Shown: in pieces, positions 25,601 to 33,932 of the stretch | Layout of the letters: each line of letters opens with the position of its first letter | How positions within the stretch are numbered: position 1 is the stretch's first letter | Assembly: GCA_026982475.1 (NCBI GenBank) | Contig: JALSHB010000201.1 | Span: 1-43,340 of the forward strand | Source: Chromatiales bacterium | GTDB taxonomy: Bacteria > Pseudomonadota > Gammaproteobacteria > SZUA-152 | Length of the DNA: 43,340 bases | Direction of reading: 5' to 3' | The notes under the pieces: generated by a model | Seen by the model: the letters and a program-made list of their open reading frames with translations, nothing else | What the model was told of the DNA's origin: nothing | Databases searched by the model: none | Translations under genes and position numbers: made by a program

Positions 25601-26911
25601 GTCGGCCTGGTCCGGGTTGAACTGGTCGGGGCAGTTGTCCACGGTATTGGGCACGCCATCGTTGTCACTGTCCCAAACCTCGCAGGCATCGCCGATCCCG
25701 TCGCCGTCCGTGTCGGTCTGGTCGGCATTGGCCACGCCGCGACAGTTGTCGACGAGGTCGGGCACACCGTCGCCATCGCTGTCATCGCAGGCATCCCCCA
25801 CCCCATTGCCGTTGCTGTCGGCCTGATCGGGGTTGGCGGTGTTGGGGCAGTTGTCGTCGGCATCGGCGACCCCATCGCCGTCGGCGTCCGCAATGCTGGG
25901 GCAGGCCGCGATGGCAGTGTTCTGCAGTGACCTGCCGGCCAGATCAAGGAAGGGCGCGTAGCTGCCATCGTTGTAGTGCACCTGGTGAATGCCGTCGGCC
26001 TCGATCCAGTTGTAGCCGCGGCCACTGCTGTTCAGCGTGCCGGCCCAGGCCAGGGGAGCGCCGGCGGCGCTCAGGGTGGGGTAGACCTCGATGAGACCGG
26101 TGGCATCGTAGGCGAAACCGAACAGATCGCCGCAGGGGCTGAAATACCAGGCGGCCGTGCCCTGGATGTTGTTGACGGCCAGCACCGTCTGCTGCGTCTG
26201 CAGGTTCACCACGCGCAGGAAGGCGGCCGTGGCGGTGTTGTCGAGGCTGGCCCAGACGAAGGTGGCATCCTCGGCGTCGGGGCTGAAACCCCAGCCGGCC
26301 ACCTGCACCTCGGCAGGGGGGGCGGAGACCAGGGTGCCGCCGGGGTTGTAGGTCACGCCGCTGCGGGCGTCCACCACCTCCAGGATCAGATAACCGCCGC
26401 CCAGCCCCGCCCGCAGCAGGTAGCGGCCATGGGGGCTGAAGCCGAGCGAGGCGCTGGAAAAGCTGCCGGGGGCAAGGCTGGCCACCTCCTCGGCGGGGAC
26501 ATCGCTGCCGGGCTGGGGATCCAGGTTGATAAGTGTGGCCCAGTGGCGGCCGCCCGTGTCGGTACCGTGGAAGACGAAGCGGTGGTCGTCGGGGCTGAAG
26601 GCGAAGCCCCCGTTGCCGATGTCGCTGTTCTGGTAGACGACGTAATTCGTCGCCTGGCGGGTGATGGTGATGCCATACTTCCCATTGCTGAAGGTGGCCT
26701 GGTAGCGGTAGATGTCATGGGGCGACGTGCCGGTGAGCGACGGTGACTTGGGCACCGCCACCTTGGCGGGGGACTTCCAGTGACCCGATGCCGTGCAGCC
26801 GCACTCGATGCCGGTGCGGGCCTGCGCCAGGCCCGACATCACCCCGGCCAGAAGAAGCAGACCAGTCAACCACAGATAGCGGGGTAGATATCCCTTTGCG
26901 CTGCCAGCCAT
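22685..26911 (-). CDS. Large exported Ca-repeat/FnIII/PD40 protein with CFI-box C-terminus
   Basis: A 1,408-residue secreted or surface protein of unknown function. A signal peptide (about 1-31) is followed by a beta-propeller-like region with [12 protein letters not shown] repeats (95-280), thrombospondin type 3 calcium repeats (338-450; [13 protein letters not shown] and relatives), and two fibronectin III domains (455-550, 556-650). Next come seven PD40-like repeats (690-1105; [17 protein letters not shown]...[10 protein letters not shown]), another short TSP3 unit (1113-1145), a choice-of-anchor-like domain (1150-1280) and a glycine-rich linker. The C-terminal segment (about 1306-1408) starts [11 protein letters not shown] and ends with one hydrophobic helix and RRRR, the CFI-box sorting-type tail. 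The ATG at 26911 has GGAGGT 6 nt upstream. It is the only clear gene of the tmRNA island. Confidence 0.85.
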   Translation of the reverse strand: MAGSAKGYLPRYLWLTGLLLLAGVMSGLAQARTGIECGCTASGHWKSPAKVAVPKSPSLTGTSPHDIYRYQATFSNGKYGITITRQATNYVVYQNSDIGNGGFAFSPDDHRFVFHGTDTGGRHWATLINLDPQPGSDVPAEEVASLAPGSFSSASLGFSPHGRYLLRAGLGGGYLILEVVDARSGVTYNPGGTLVSAPPAEVQVAGWGFSPDAEDATFVWASLDNTATAAFLRVVNLQTQQTVLAVNNIQGTAAWYFSPCGDLFGFAYDATGLIEVYPTLSAAGAPLAWAGTLNSSGRGYNWIEADGIHQVHYNDGSYAPFLDLAGRSLQNTAIAACPSIADADGDGVADADDNCPNTANPDQADSNGNGVGDACDDSDGDGVPDLVDNCRGVANADQTDTDGDGIGDACEVWDSDNDGVPNTVDNCPDQFNPDQADSDGNGIGDVCDFFFVPPEWPQGSSLTASQVSEDSVTLQWTAAEDPDGRVVRYNLFQQRMGGSDEQLIAQLDAAVQTYVVTGLEFDVQYRFRVQAVDDGGHTSSGDPVLWVRTRDVTSPQWPAGADLFATDIGAYALTLFWDAATDNVGVSGYRLEVERAPDQWETLIVVNGDVTRHELSCLLPDHAYRFRVFAGDAAGNWSETALEDRVRTRPGQPCGNDMLRASLADDESQLTFSNAQLEGVPLLNTLGGISGDGRHVAFLSDADQVTGGLVVPIALVRDTVAGSTRPISLVADGDFSGQDPRELYERGILVDSHEPPAISADGRYVAFVAHHLHRYGGWDTIFLRDREDNTTLRVSRSTTGDQASGHSNRPALSADGRYVAFVSRADNLVAGDSNGVSDIFVFDRQTEAMERVSRGRGGAEANGASDQPAISGDGRYVAFVSRADNLVRNDTNDAPDVFVYDRETGTTERVSIRSNGDQADGPSDQPAISADGRVVAFVSSAGNLVPGKTNQCSAPPLSPNPPPGGGGGVVIVPISGPCLDVFVHDRETGATERVSLAPNGDQADGHSGTPVLSANGRWLAFYSAAGNLLAEDTNGVADVFRYDRVEGSLALASRCGCGDDGKCGNADSGGPLAMSAGGDVIAFNSFAGNLLPDLRDTNDATDVYLRRWAAPERDGDGVPDSEEQGPQGDDPDYDGNGDGIPDGEQANVASLHSQDGAYYVTLASPAGTRLEGVQAVANPSPGDAPAEAGFPAGFYRFRITGMGAGAATQVEIVLPAGSAPDGYYKYGATPDAPDPHWYAFDHDGTTGAVIEGDRITLHLVDGGRGDDDLSADGSISDDGAPAWTAGATGGDGTGAGTGGGGDGGACFIATAAYGSYLADEVVVLREFRDRYLLGNAPGRWLVAQYYRYSPPIAHVIRHHEALRSLTRWALTPLVLAIAHPVVAGLSFLCLLAWSWRRRRAACQPSAMG

Positions 26912-26933
26912 CACCGCACCTCCTAGCTCTAAC

Positions 26934-27092
26934 CTGAATCCGTAGGTTCATGACGGCGAATCGCACAACTCATTGATCCGTCTCGCTATATGAAAAATCT
27001 CGGCAATAGTCCCCTCTATTCCCTCGATCTTTCATTACGCGATACGCATCAAGCCGTTGCTCGCTTCATCCGCCCTGAACCTACGGATTCAG
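26934..27092. repeat. 159-bp unit bounded by perfect 17-bp inverted repeats
   Basis: CTGAATCCGTAGGTTCA (26934-26950) and its exact complement TGAACCTACGGATTCAG (27076-27092) enclose 125 bp without a gene. The size and ends fit a MITE-like miniature element or a two-site regulatory module just upstream of the large island gene. Related motifs occur at 14588-14602 (14 of 15 bases) and 21440-21452 (13 bases). The remaining space between 26912 and 27498 holds the right att-like copy, a terminator-like hairpin and a weak promoter. Confidence 0.65.
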
Positions 27093-27173
27093 CTCTAAAA
27101 CTAGATATAGGAAAAAACATGCCCCGGTTCAATAAAGCCGGATAGTCAACTTTTTTATCCGCCCTACCGCCTC

Positions 27174-27194
27174 CCCGCCGCCTCCACCAAACAC
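27174..27194. repeat. attR-like copy of the 21-bp ssrA end repeat
   Basis: Right copy of the repeat, identical over 21 bp to 22531-22551. The sequence to its left is unrelated to ssrA, so it is a fragment of the tmRNA 3' end and not a second gene. Confidence 0.75.
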
Positions 27195-27198
27195 CACG

Positions 27199-27228
27199 AG
27201 GCCAGCCTGTCCGGGTTGGCCTTTTTTC
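27199..27228 (+). terminator. Duplicated ssrA-type terminator
   Basis: AGGCCAGCC, loop TGTCCG, GGTTGGCCT with one G-T wobble, then TTTTT. It resembles the ssrA terminator at 22555-22585, including the CGTTGCG just downstream. It is probably the original chromosomal ssrA terminator displaced by integration. Confidence 0.75.
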
Positions 27229-27498
27229 GTTGCGACCTGAACCAGTGCGGACATGCTGAACGTGCGCAGGGTATGCATGGTTTATCCGCCATGTTTCCGG
27301 GCAGATCGGAATGGCCTTCGTGGCCGCCGGCGGGCGGATATCGAGCAACCCTTTCCCCTTTAACTTTCCCCCTGCCAGACGATATAAAATACCGTCGACA
27401 GAGAAATTACGCCGGCATTGATTTCAATCAACGCGAGGACGCATCATGCGCGTTCACTCTGCCTGCCGGCACTGGAAATCACACGGAGGTACATAGGC

Positions 27499-28029
27499 AT
27501 GTCTGTTTTTTCCAAATGGTTTGGGAAGAAAACCGCCACTGGCGATGTGCCCGTGTCAGATGCCAAGCCGGTCTTCGCCCCGAATACCCGCATCCCCTAT
27601 CACAGCGACCTGATCGATGGCCTGAAGCGTGATCACCAACAATTGGGGGTCATTTTTGCTGGTTTGGTCAGCGCCGTCGGCGCCGGGAAATCGAAGGAAG
27701 CCAAGGCCGCGCTGGATGATTTTGAAGCCCTGCTCTACGACCATCTGCTGAAGGAGAAGACGAGTTTTTACATCTACCTCCGTGGCATTTTTTCCCGCGA
27801 TGAGGAAACCCTCGAACTGGTGAATCACTTTTCCCGGGAAATGGATGGCATCCAGCGGGAGGTGGTGAAGTTCCTGAAAAAGTACAAGGCGTCCACCCTG
27901 TCGCCCGAGGCACTTCGGGAAATGAACGATGAGCTGGGCGACTTGGGCAAGGCCCTGACCGATCGCATCCAGCGGGAGGAGTCACAGCTATACCCTCTTT
28001 ACATGCCGCCTCCGCCGGCCGACGAATAA
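27499..28029 (+). CDS. Hemerythrin-like (HHE) domain protein
   Basis: A 176-residue cytoplasmic protein with a four-helix HHE-type fold: IDGLKRDHQQL (about residues 38-48), LYDHLLKEKTSFY (80-92) and a final REESQLYPLY. These offer histidine and acidic ligands for a di-iron centre that in hemerythrins binds oxygen or nitric oxide. The ligand set looks incomplete compared with true hemerythrins, so the metal state is uncertain; an Rsd-like helical regulator is an alternative. GGAGGT lies 8 nt before the ATG, and a weak promoter TTTAAC-18-TATAAA is at 27359-27388. It is the first gene right of the tmRNA island. Confidence 0.75.
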   Translation: MSVFSKWFGKKTATGDVPVSDAKPVFAPNTRIPYHSDLIDGLKRDHQQLGVIFAGLVSAVGAGKSKEAKAALDDFEALLYDHLLKEKTSFYIYLRGIFSRDEETLELVNHFSREMDGIQREVVKFLKKYKASTLSPEALREMNDELGDLGKALTDRIQREESQLYPLYMPPPPADE

Positions 28030-28057
28030 GTTATCGTCTGAAGGCCAGCTGCCCGAT

Positions 28058-28360
28058 CTACAAGTGCCCGCAGGCCAGCACCGGCGTCAGCCAGTAGTGG
28101 ATGCCGCTGTCGCCGAAGTCCCGCTTCAGTTCCGCCACCAGTGACTGCGCCTGTGTCGCCGGCAGGTGCAGCTGAAACAGCACCTGCCGGCGACGGCCGG
28201 AGACCTGCTCGGCGAGGCTCATGGCGTGCGCGGAGCTGCCGTGGCCGTTGACGGCGGCGCTGGTGAAGCCGGGCACTTCATCGTGCGCCAGCAGCCAGTC
28301 CACCAGGGTGTCCTCCACCAGCGGGGAGACGACGAGGGAAAGCAGGGTCTGGTCGGTCAT
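28058..28360 (-). CDS. DUF3240 family protein of metal RND operon
   Basis: A 100-residue protein resembling DUF3240, a small ferredoxin-like or PII-like family often encoded after CzcA/CusA-type pumps. Seen: LLSLVVSPLVEDTLVDWLLAHDEVPGFTSAAVNGHG and RRQVLFQLHLPATQAQSLVAELKRDF. It has no signal peptide and two histidines near GHG/CGHL. The function is not established; a cytosolic metal-sensing or regulatory role is possible. It starts 1 bp after the transporter stop, so it is the last gene of the operon. Confidence 0.8.
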   Translation of the reverse strand: MTDQTLLSLVVSPLVEDTLVDWLLAHDEVPGFTSAAVNGHGSSAHAMSLAEQVSGRRRQVLFQLHLPATQAQSLVAELKRDFGDSGIHYWLTPVLACGHL

Positions 28361-28361
28361 G

Positions 28362-31300
28362 TCAGGTTTCCTGGGGCTTGGCGGCGGGTTTGGCCGTGGT
28401 ATCGACCACCGGCTCGACGCCGAAGCGGCGATAGAGGATGGGCAGCAGGATCAGGGTCAGCAGGGTGGAGCTGACCAGCCCGCCGATCACCACGATGGCC
28501 AGTGGACGCTGGATCTCGGAGCCGGGGCCGGTGGCAAACAGCAACGGCACCAGGCCGAAGGCGGCGATGGTGGCGGTCATCATCACCGGCCGCAGTCTCC
28601 GCCGCGCGCCTTCGATGACCACCTCGCCAATGTCTTTCCCCAGCGCCAGCAGCTGGTTGAAGTAGGTCACCATCACCACGCCGTTGAGCACCGCGATGCC
28701 CAGCAGGGCGATGAAGCCCACCGAGGCCGGCACGGACAGGTATTCACCGGTGAGCCACAGCGCCACCACGCCGCCGATCATGGCGAAGGGGATGTTGGAC
28801 AGCACCAGCACCGCCTGGCGCAGGGAGCGGAAGGTGGTGAACAGGATCAGGAAGATCAGCCCCAGCGCCACCGGCACCACGATGGCCAGGCGATTGGCGG
28901 CGCGCTGCTGGTTCTCGAACTGGCCGCCCCACTCCAGGTAGTAGCCGGTGGGCAGCTTGACCTCGCTGCCGACGCGCGCCTTGGCCTCCTCGACAAAGCC
29001 CACCAGGTCACGCCCGGAGACACTGGCCACCACCACCGCCATGCGCTTGGCACGCTCGCGCTTGACCATCACCGGGCCCTCGGTGCGCTCGATGTGGACG
29101 ATGTCGGCCAGGCGCACGCGACGGCCATCGGCGAGCACGATATGCTGGCCGGCAAAGCCGGTGGGCGAATCGCGCAGGCTCTGCGCACCGCGGATCACCA
29201 GCGGAATGCGGCGGATGCCCTGATACACCGTGCCCACTTTCATGCCCTCGATCTGGGTGCGCAGCAGGTCTTCCAGCGCATCCACGCTGAGGCCGAGACG
29301 GCCGGCGGCGAGGCGGTCCACCACCAGTCGGTAGTACTGCGCGCCCTCGTTGCGCGGCGTGTAGACCTCTTCGGTGCCGCTGATGCCCTGCACCACCTGG
29401 ACGATGGCGTCGGCGGTGCGGTTGAGGTCGCCCTGGTCCTCGCCGAAGATCTTGATGGCCAGGTCGCCGCGCACGCCGGTGAGCATCTCGTCGACGCGCA
29501 TCTCGATGGGCTGGGTGAAGGCGAAGGTGACGCCGGGGAAGTCGGCCATCACGGCACGGATATTATCCATCAGCGCCGCCTTGTCCGGCACCGTCCATTG
29601 CTCCCGCGGCTTGAGGATCAGGAAGCTGTCGGTGTCGTTGAGGCCCATGGGGTCGAGGCCCAGCTCGTCGGAGCCGGTGCGCGACACCACGCCCACCACC
29701 TCCGGCACCCGATTCATCAGCGCCTGCTGAAAGCGGGTATCGATGGCAATGGACTCCTCCAGGCTGATGGACGGTAGCTTCTCCAGCTGCACGATCATGT
29801 TGCCCTCGTCCATGGTGGGCATGAAGGTCTTGCCCACCTGGGTATACAGGCCGGCAGCCGCCAGCATCGCCAGCAGGGCGACGGCAAACACGCTGCGACT
29901 GTGACGGAAGGACCAGTCCAGCACCGGCATGTAGAGTTTCAGCATCTGCCGCACCAGCCACGGGTCGCCGTGGGCGGCCTTGCCGAGCAGGAAGGAGGCC
30001 AGCACCGGAATCACCGTCAGCGACAGCAGCAGCGAGGCCGACAGGGCGAAGACGATGGTCATGGCCACCGGCGAGAACAGCTTGCCCTCCAGGCCCTGCA
30101 AGGTCAGCAGGGGCAGGAAGACGATGATGATGATGGTGATGCCCGAGGCCATGGGCACGGACACCTCGCGCACCGCGCGATAGATCAGGTGCAGGCGCGG
30201 CAGGCGGCTGCCCTTTTCGCGCGACAGGTGGCTGACCACGTTCTCCACCACCACCACCGCGGCATCCACCAGCATGCCGATGGCGATGGCCAGGCCGCCC
30301 AGGGACATGAGATTGGCCGACATGCCGAAGAAATACATGAGAATGAAGGTGGCCAGCGCCGCCAGCGGCAGCACCAGGGCCACGGTGAGGGCCGCGCGCA
30401 GGTCGCCGAGAAACAGCACCAGCAGGATCAGCACCAGCACGATGGCCTCGCCCAGGGCGCCGGTAACGGTGCCCACGGCACGGTCCACCAGACGGCCGCG
30501 GTCGTAGAACACGTTCACCTCCACGCCCGGCGGCAGGCCCGGGCGCAGCTCGTCCAGCTTGGCGTGGATGCCCGCCACCAGATCGCGGGCGTTGGCGCCG
30601 CGCAGGCCCAGCACCAGGCCCTGCACCACCTCGCCCTTGCCGTCGTGGGTCACGGCGCCGTAACGGGTCAGCGAGCCGATGCGCACCTCGGCCACATCGG
30701 CCACCCGCACCGGCTCCTGCATGTCGGCGCGCACGACGATGGCGCGCACGTCGTCGAGGGTCTGGATGGCGCCCTCGGTGCGCACCAGCAGCACCTCCTC
30801 GCCATCGTTGAGACGACCGGCGCCATCGTTGCGATTGTTGTCACGCAGGGCCTGCTGCAATTCCAGGGTGCTGATGCCGCGCGCCAGCAGGCGGGCCTTG
30901 TCCGGCACCACCTCGTAGGTGCGCGCCTTGCCGCCCAGGGCATTGACATCGGCCACCCCCGGCACGGTGCGCAGGGCGGGACGCAACACCCAGTCGAGCA
31001 GATCGCGGTGCTCGATGAGCGACAGCCCGCCGCCCTCGATGGTGAACATGAACATCTCGCCCAGCGGCGTGGTCATGGGCGCCATGCCACCGCTGACACC
31101 CGCGGGCAGCTCGGCCCAGATGGCGCCGAGGCGCTCCGCCACCTGCTGGCGCGCCCAGTAGATATCGGTGCCTTCCTCGAAGTCGACGGTGATATCGGTG
31201 AGGGCGTACTTGGCCACCGAGCGCAGCATAACCATGTGCGGGATGCCCAGCATCTCCACCTCCACCGGCGCGGTGATGCGCGCCTCCACCTCTTCCGGCG

Positions 31301-31469
31301 TCATGCCGGCGGCCTTGATGATGACCTTTACCTGGGTGCTGGAGACGTCGGGGAAGGCGTCGATGGGGGTCTTCTGGAAGGCCGTCCAGCCGCCGCCGAT
31401 CAGCAGTACGGCGGCCAGCAGCATCAGCAGGCGCTGGGTGAGGGCGAGCTGGATCAGGCGCGCCAGCAT
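28362..31469 (-). CDS. Heavy-metal efflux RND transporter (CzcA/CusA family)
   Basis: A 1,035-residue inner-membrane pump of the heavy-metal efflux RND branch. N-terminal FQKTPIDAFPDVSSTQVKV and AGMTPEEVEARIT are HME hallmarks. The fourth-helix motif is VDAAVVVVEN (401-410, D402), as in the copper/silver CusA type. The periplasmic segment TGVRGDLAIKIFGED, however, is CzcA-like, and the CusA methionine ladder is not evident. The metal is therefore unresolved. The ATG overlaps the adaptor stop by one base (TGATG). Its operon order is outer-membrane factor, adaptor, pump, DUF3240. Confidence 0.95.
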   Translation of the reverse strand: MLARLIQLALTQRLLMLLAAVLLIGGGWTAFQKTPIDAFPDVSSTQVKVIIKAAGMTPEEVEARITAPVEVEMLGIPHMVMLRSVAKYALTDITVDFEEGTDIYWARQQVAERLGAIWAELPAGVSGGMAPMTTPLGEMFMFTIEGGGLSLIEHRDLLDWVLRPALRTVPGVADVNALGGKARTYEVVPDKARLLARGISTLELQQALRDNNRNDGAGRLNDGEEVLLVRTEGAIQTLDDVRAIVVRADMQEPVRVADVAEVRIGSLTRYGAVTHDGKGEVVQGLVLGLRGANARDLVAGIHAKLDELRPGLPPGVEVNVFYDRGRLVDRAVGTVTGALGEAIVLVLILLVLFLGDLRAALTVALVLPLAALATFILMYFFGMSANLMSLGGLAIAIGMLVDAAVVVVENVVSHLSREKGSRLPRLHLIYRAVREVSVPMASGITIIIIVFLPLLTLQGLEGKLFSPVAMTIVFALSASLLLSLTVIPVLASFLLGKAAHGDPWLVRQMLKLYMPVLDWSFRHSRSVFAVALLAMLAAAGLYTQVGKTFMPTMDEGNMIVQLEKLPSISLEESIAIDTRFQQALMNRVPEVVGVVSRTGSDELGLDPMGLNDTDSFLILKPREQWTVPDKAALMDNIRAVMADFPGVTFAFTQPIEMRVDEMLTGVRGDLAIKIFGEDQGDLNRTADAIVQVVQGISGTEEVYTPRNEGAQYYRLVVDRLAAGRLGLSVDALEDLLRTQIEGMKVGTVYQGIRRIPLVIRGAQSLRDSPTGFAGQHIVLADGRRVRLADIVHIERTEGPVMVKRERAKRMAVVVASVSGRDLVGFVEEAKARVGSEVKLPTGYYLEWGGQFENQQRAANRLAIVVPVALGLIFLILFTTFRSLRQAVLVLSNIPFAMIGGVVALWLTGEYLSVPASVGFIALLGIAVLNGVVMVTYFNQLLALGKDIGEVVIEGARRRLRPVMMTATIAAFGLVPLLFATGPGSEIQRPLAIVVIGGLVSSTLLTLILLPILYRRFGVEPVVDTTAKPAAKPQET

Positions 31470-32584
31470 CAGTCAGCCCCTTCCAGCCAGGCCGCCTTGA
31501 GGGCGGCGGTGCCGCTCATCACCACCTGGTCACCCGGCTTGAGATCGGCGCTGACCACCACCGAATCGCTCTCCTCGGCGTGGATCACCACCGGCACCAC
31601 GAGGAAGCCCGACGCCCGGGCGACGAACACCCAGGTCTTGGCGCCCTGGCGCACCAGGGCGCCAAGGGGGATGCGGTAATTGCGCGCGGCGCGACCCGTG
31701 GCCAGCTCCACCTCGACGTACTGTCCCGGGTGCAGGCGTTCCGCGCCCTCCGTGACCTCGGCGCGCACCAGCACGCCCTGGTCGGCACCGTGCACCATGC
31801 GGCCAATGGTGATCACCTTGCCATCCACTCTCGGCTTCATCACGCGCACCGTGCTGCCCACGTCGATCTGCGACAGATGGTCCAGGGGCACGTGGATCTC
31901 CAGCCACAGCGGCTGCAGACGCCCGATGCGGTACAGGGGATCGAGGGCATTGAGGCGCTGGCCCGGCGTCGCCAGGCGCTCCAGCACCACGCCATCGAGG
32001 GGCGAGCGCACCGTCAGGGTGCCGGAGAGCTGGCGCTCCTCGGCGAGGCGCTTGAGGGCGTCGCGATCCATTCCCGCCAGTTGCAGGGTCTGCCGGCCCT
32101 GCTCCACCTCGGTGCGCACCTGCACGTAGTGGGCATGGGTGGTCTGGTAGCGACGTTCAGCGATGATGCCCTCCTCCAGCAGCTGGCGGTCACGCTCCCA
32201 GTCGGAACGCGCCAGATCCAGGCGACTGAGGGCCTGCAAATAGCTGCGTTGCAGGCTGAGCAGTTCCGGGCTGAGGATGAAGGCCAGCTTCTGGCCCTTT
32301 TTCACCGCGTCGCCCTCGGCCACCAGCAGGCTCTCGAGCAAACCGCTCAGCGGCGTACTGACCACCCGCAGCTGGGCGGTGGGCACCTGCACCTGGGCCG
32401 GATAGGCGACGCTCCACGACTCGGTCGCCAGCGCCACCGGCGCGGTGCGTATGCCCATGGCCTGGCGCTGCTGCTGACTCATGGGGATCAGATCCGCGGC
32501 CAGCAGGGGGCCACAGCCCAGCACCATGACCACGGCCAGCATGGCCGTGCGCCACAGGGTTGCCATTGATTGTTCGGGTGTCAT
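31469..32584 (-). CDS. Heavy-metal RND periplasmic adaptor (CzcB/CusB-like)
   Basis: A 371-residue membrane fusion protein. A signal sequence (about 7-30, ending LLAADL) is followed by an HLYD/CusB-type layout: lipoyl part (TPLSGLLESLLVAEGDAVKKGQKLAFI), alpha-hairpin (LLSLQRSYLQALSRLDLARSDWERD to REGRQTLQ-type helix), second lipoyl strand VRSPLDGVVLERL, beta-barrel (PLWLEIHVPLDHLSQI) and membrane-proximal domain. No N-terminal metal-binding methionine cluster like that of CusB is obvious apart from MSQQQRQAMGI. It overlaps the outer-membrane factor by 4 bp (ATGA) and the pump by 1 bp. Confidence 0.93.
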   Translation of the reverse strand: MTPEQSMATLWRTAMLAVVMVLGCGPLLAADLIPMSQQQRQAMGIRTAPVALATESWSVAYPAQVQVPTAQLRVVSTPLSGLLESLLVAEGDAVKKGQKLAFILSPELLSLQRSYLQALSRLDLARSDWERDRQLLEEGIIAERRYQTTHAHYVQVRTEVEQGRQTLQLAGMDRDALKRLAEERQLSGTLTVRSPLDGVVLERLATPGQRLNALDPLYRIGRLQPLWLEIHVPLDHLSQIDVGSTVRVMKPRVDGKVITIGRMVHGADQGVLVRAEVTEGAERLHPGQYVEVELATGRAARNYRIPLGALVRQGAKTWVFVARASGFLVVPVVIHAEESDSVVVSADLKPGDQVVMSGTAALKAAWLEGAD

Positions 32585-33792
32585 TGCGGAATCTCTCCCA
32601 AAAGGTGGTTGTAGCGGCTCACGGCGCGCTGATATTCGATACGGGTACGGGTCAGGTTACGCGCCGCGGCGGCGGCCTGGCTGCGCGCCTGCAGCAACAG
32701 GAACAGATCGCTTTCACCCAGGTCGAAGGCGCGCTGGTTCATGTTCATGCGCGCATCGGCCAGCTGGTTCTGCCGCTTGGCCAGGGCCAGGGCCGTTTTG
32801 CTGCGCGCCAGTTCCTGCTCGATCCGCACCCGTTTCAATTCGAGATCCCGCCTGGCCGACGCCAGTCCCATGCGTGCCTGGGCCAGCGCCGCCTCGGCCT
32901 CCGCCACCTGGGGCGCGGTGCTGAATTTGCTGCCGAAAGGCAGGCTGATCTCGGCGCCGACGGAATTGCCGAAGGGGTCCAGCGCCGAGCCACGATCACG
33001 CCTGGCGTAAAGGGTGACCTGGGGCGCCGACTGGCGCCAGCGGCGGCGATCATCGCGGCGCGCCGTCAGCTGCGCGACGCGCAACTGTTCACGCCGCAGC
33101 AGGGGGTGGGAGATGTCCAGGTCCTTCTCCAGCCGGGGCTGACCGGCCGGCAGCACCGGCACTTCGCTGAGGCCGGTATAGGCCTGCCAGGTGGCCATGG
33201 CCGATTCCAGCGCCATGCGGGCGTTCTCGTGATCCACCTCGCGGGTCAGGGTATCCTGCTGCACCATCAGCAGATCGGCGCGCGCCAGCTCGCCCGCCTG
33301 GACACGCCGCTCGACCGCCTTTTCCAGTTGGCGCGCCGAGGCCCACTGGGCGTCCGCCAGCTCCTCGTCGCTCGCCACCAGGCGCAGGGACCAGATCAGC
33401 TCCAGCACCTCGCCGGCCACCCGCCAGCGCAGCAGGGCCATGCTGGCGTCGGCCTGATCGCCGATGGCGCGCGCCAGATTCTGTCTCGCATCGCGCTGGC
33501 CGGGCATCCACAGCGGCAGGGACACCCCGGCCTCCATTTCCCGATAGCCGTAATCGCTGCCGATCTGATCGGAGTAATAGCTCAGGCTGGCGGAGGGATC
33601 GCCGCCCAGCCAGCTGCCGGCCTGCCGCTCATAGCCCTTGCCCAGGGCGCGCTCGGCGGCGGCCTGCGGCAACTGGGGGTGCCGCTGTACGGCGGCCTGG
33701 ATCGCTTCACCCAGGTTGGGCGCGGCCAGCACTGGCGGAGCCGCGCCCAGCAGGGCCGCCAGCAGGAGGGGGATCAAGGGAAATTTGCGCAT
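32581..33792 (-). CDS. TolC-family outer-membrane factor of metal RND operon
   Basis: A 403-residue outer-membrane channel of the TolC/CzcC family. The signal peptide LLLAALLGAAPPVLA is followed by the two repeated OEP units: the first with LGEAIQAAVQRHPQLPQA and the second with FGNSVGAEISLPF and long helices (LELKRVRIEQELARSKTALALAKRQNQL). It trimerises with the adaptor and pump to span the envelope. It is the first gene of the operon; an inverted repeat at 33848-33873 upstream may be its operator. Confidence 0.92.
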   Translation of the reverse strand: MRKFPLIPLLLAALLGAAPPVLAAPNLGEAIQAAVQRHPQLPQAAAERALGKGYERQAGSWLGGDPSASLSYYSDQIGSDYGYREMEAGVSLPLWMPGQRDARQNLARAIGDQADASMALLRWRVAGEVLELIWSLRLVASDEELADAQWASARQLEKAVERRVQAGELARADLLMVQQDTLTREVDHENARMALESAMATWQAYTGLSEVPVLPAGQPRLEKDLDISHPLLRREQLRVAQLTARRDDRRRWRQSAPQVTLYARRDRGSALDPFGNSVGAEISLPFGSKFSTAPQVAEAEAALAQARMGLASARRDLELKRVRIEQELARSKTALALAKRQNQLADARMNMNQRAFDLGESDLFLLLQARSQAAAAARNLTRTRIEYQRAVSRYNHLLGEIPQ

Positions 33793-33847
33793 GGTTCTCG
33801 TCTGATGGTTAGAAGCGGTTCTACGGCGAGAAGGATAGGTGCCGAAT

Positions 33848-33873
33848 CTGAAGCAAAACTTAAGCGGCTTCAG
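33848..33873. promoter_or_regulatory. Candidate operator upstream of metal efflux operon
   Basis: CTGAAGC (33848-33854) and GCTTCAG (33867-33873) are perfect inverted 7-mers 12 bp apart, with ACTTAAGC between them. They lie 56 bp upstream of the first operon gene. A metal-responsive regulator binding here is plausible, but none is encoded in the window. Confidence 0.4.
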
Positions 33874-33932
33874 GCTCTACCTTGCGGCGATGACAGGAAG
33901 CACGAGGAAATGCGTGGCCTCAGCGTCTGCCA

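Larger units (their letters stand above)
22531..27194. mobile_element. Candidate 4.6-kb island integrated at the ssrA 3' end
   Basis: The 21-bp sequence CCCGCCGCCTCCACCAAACA+C at 22531-22551 (tmRNA T-arm/acceptor end plus flank) recurs exactly at 27174-27194. The likeness continues through the terminator (GGGTTGGCCTTTTTT...CGTTGCG at both sites). This is the attL/attR picture of a tmRNA-specific integrase that rebuilds the gene at one end. Between the copies lie one large gene (22685-26911) and a 160-bp unit with inverted ends. No integrase, excisionase or phage gene is visible, so it is either a decayed island or one moved in trans. Boundaries are inferred from the repeats alone. Confidence 0.65.

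Noticed and set aside
22552-27173. Prophage or satellite in the ssrA island
   Set aside because: No phage structural, lysis, replication or integrase gene is present between the repeats.
27049-27348. A 99-codon minus-strand frame over the right att-like site
   Set aside because: Crosses the duplicated ssrA end and terminator; no ribosome site or family.
28221-31679. Two long plus-strand frames opposite the metal RND pump
   Set aside because: His/Gln/Ala-rich low-complexity translations typical of antisense frames; the pump and adaptor on the minus strand have all motifs.
33793-33932. MerR-type operator upstream of the metal operon
   Set aside because: ACCTTGCGG near 33878 lacks the matching dyad arm and the 19-20 bp promoter spacer expected for MerR-family control.
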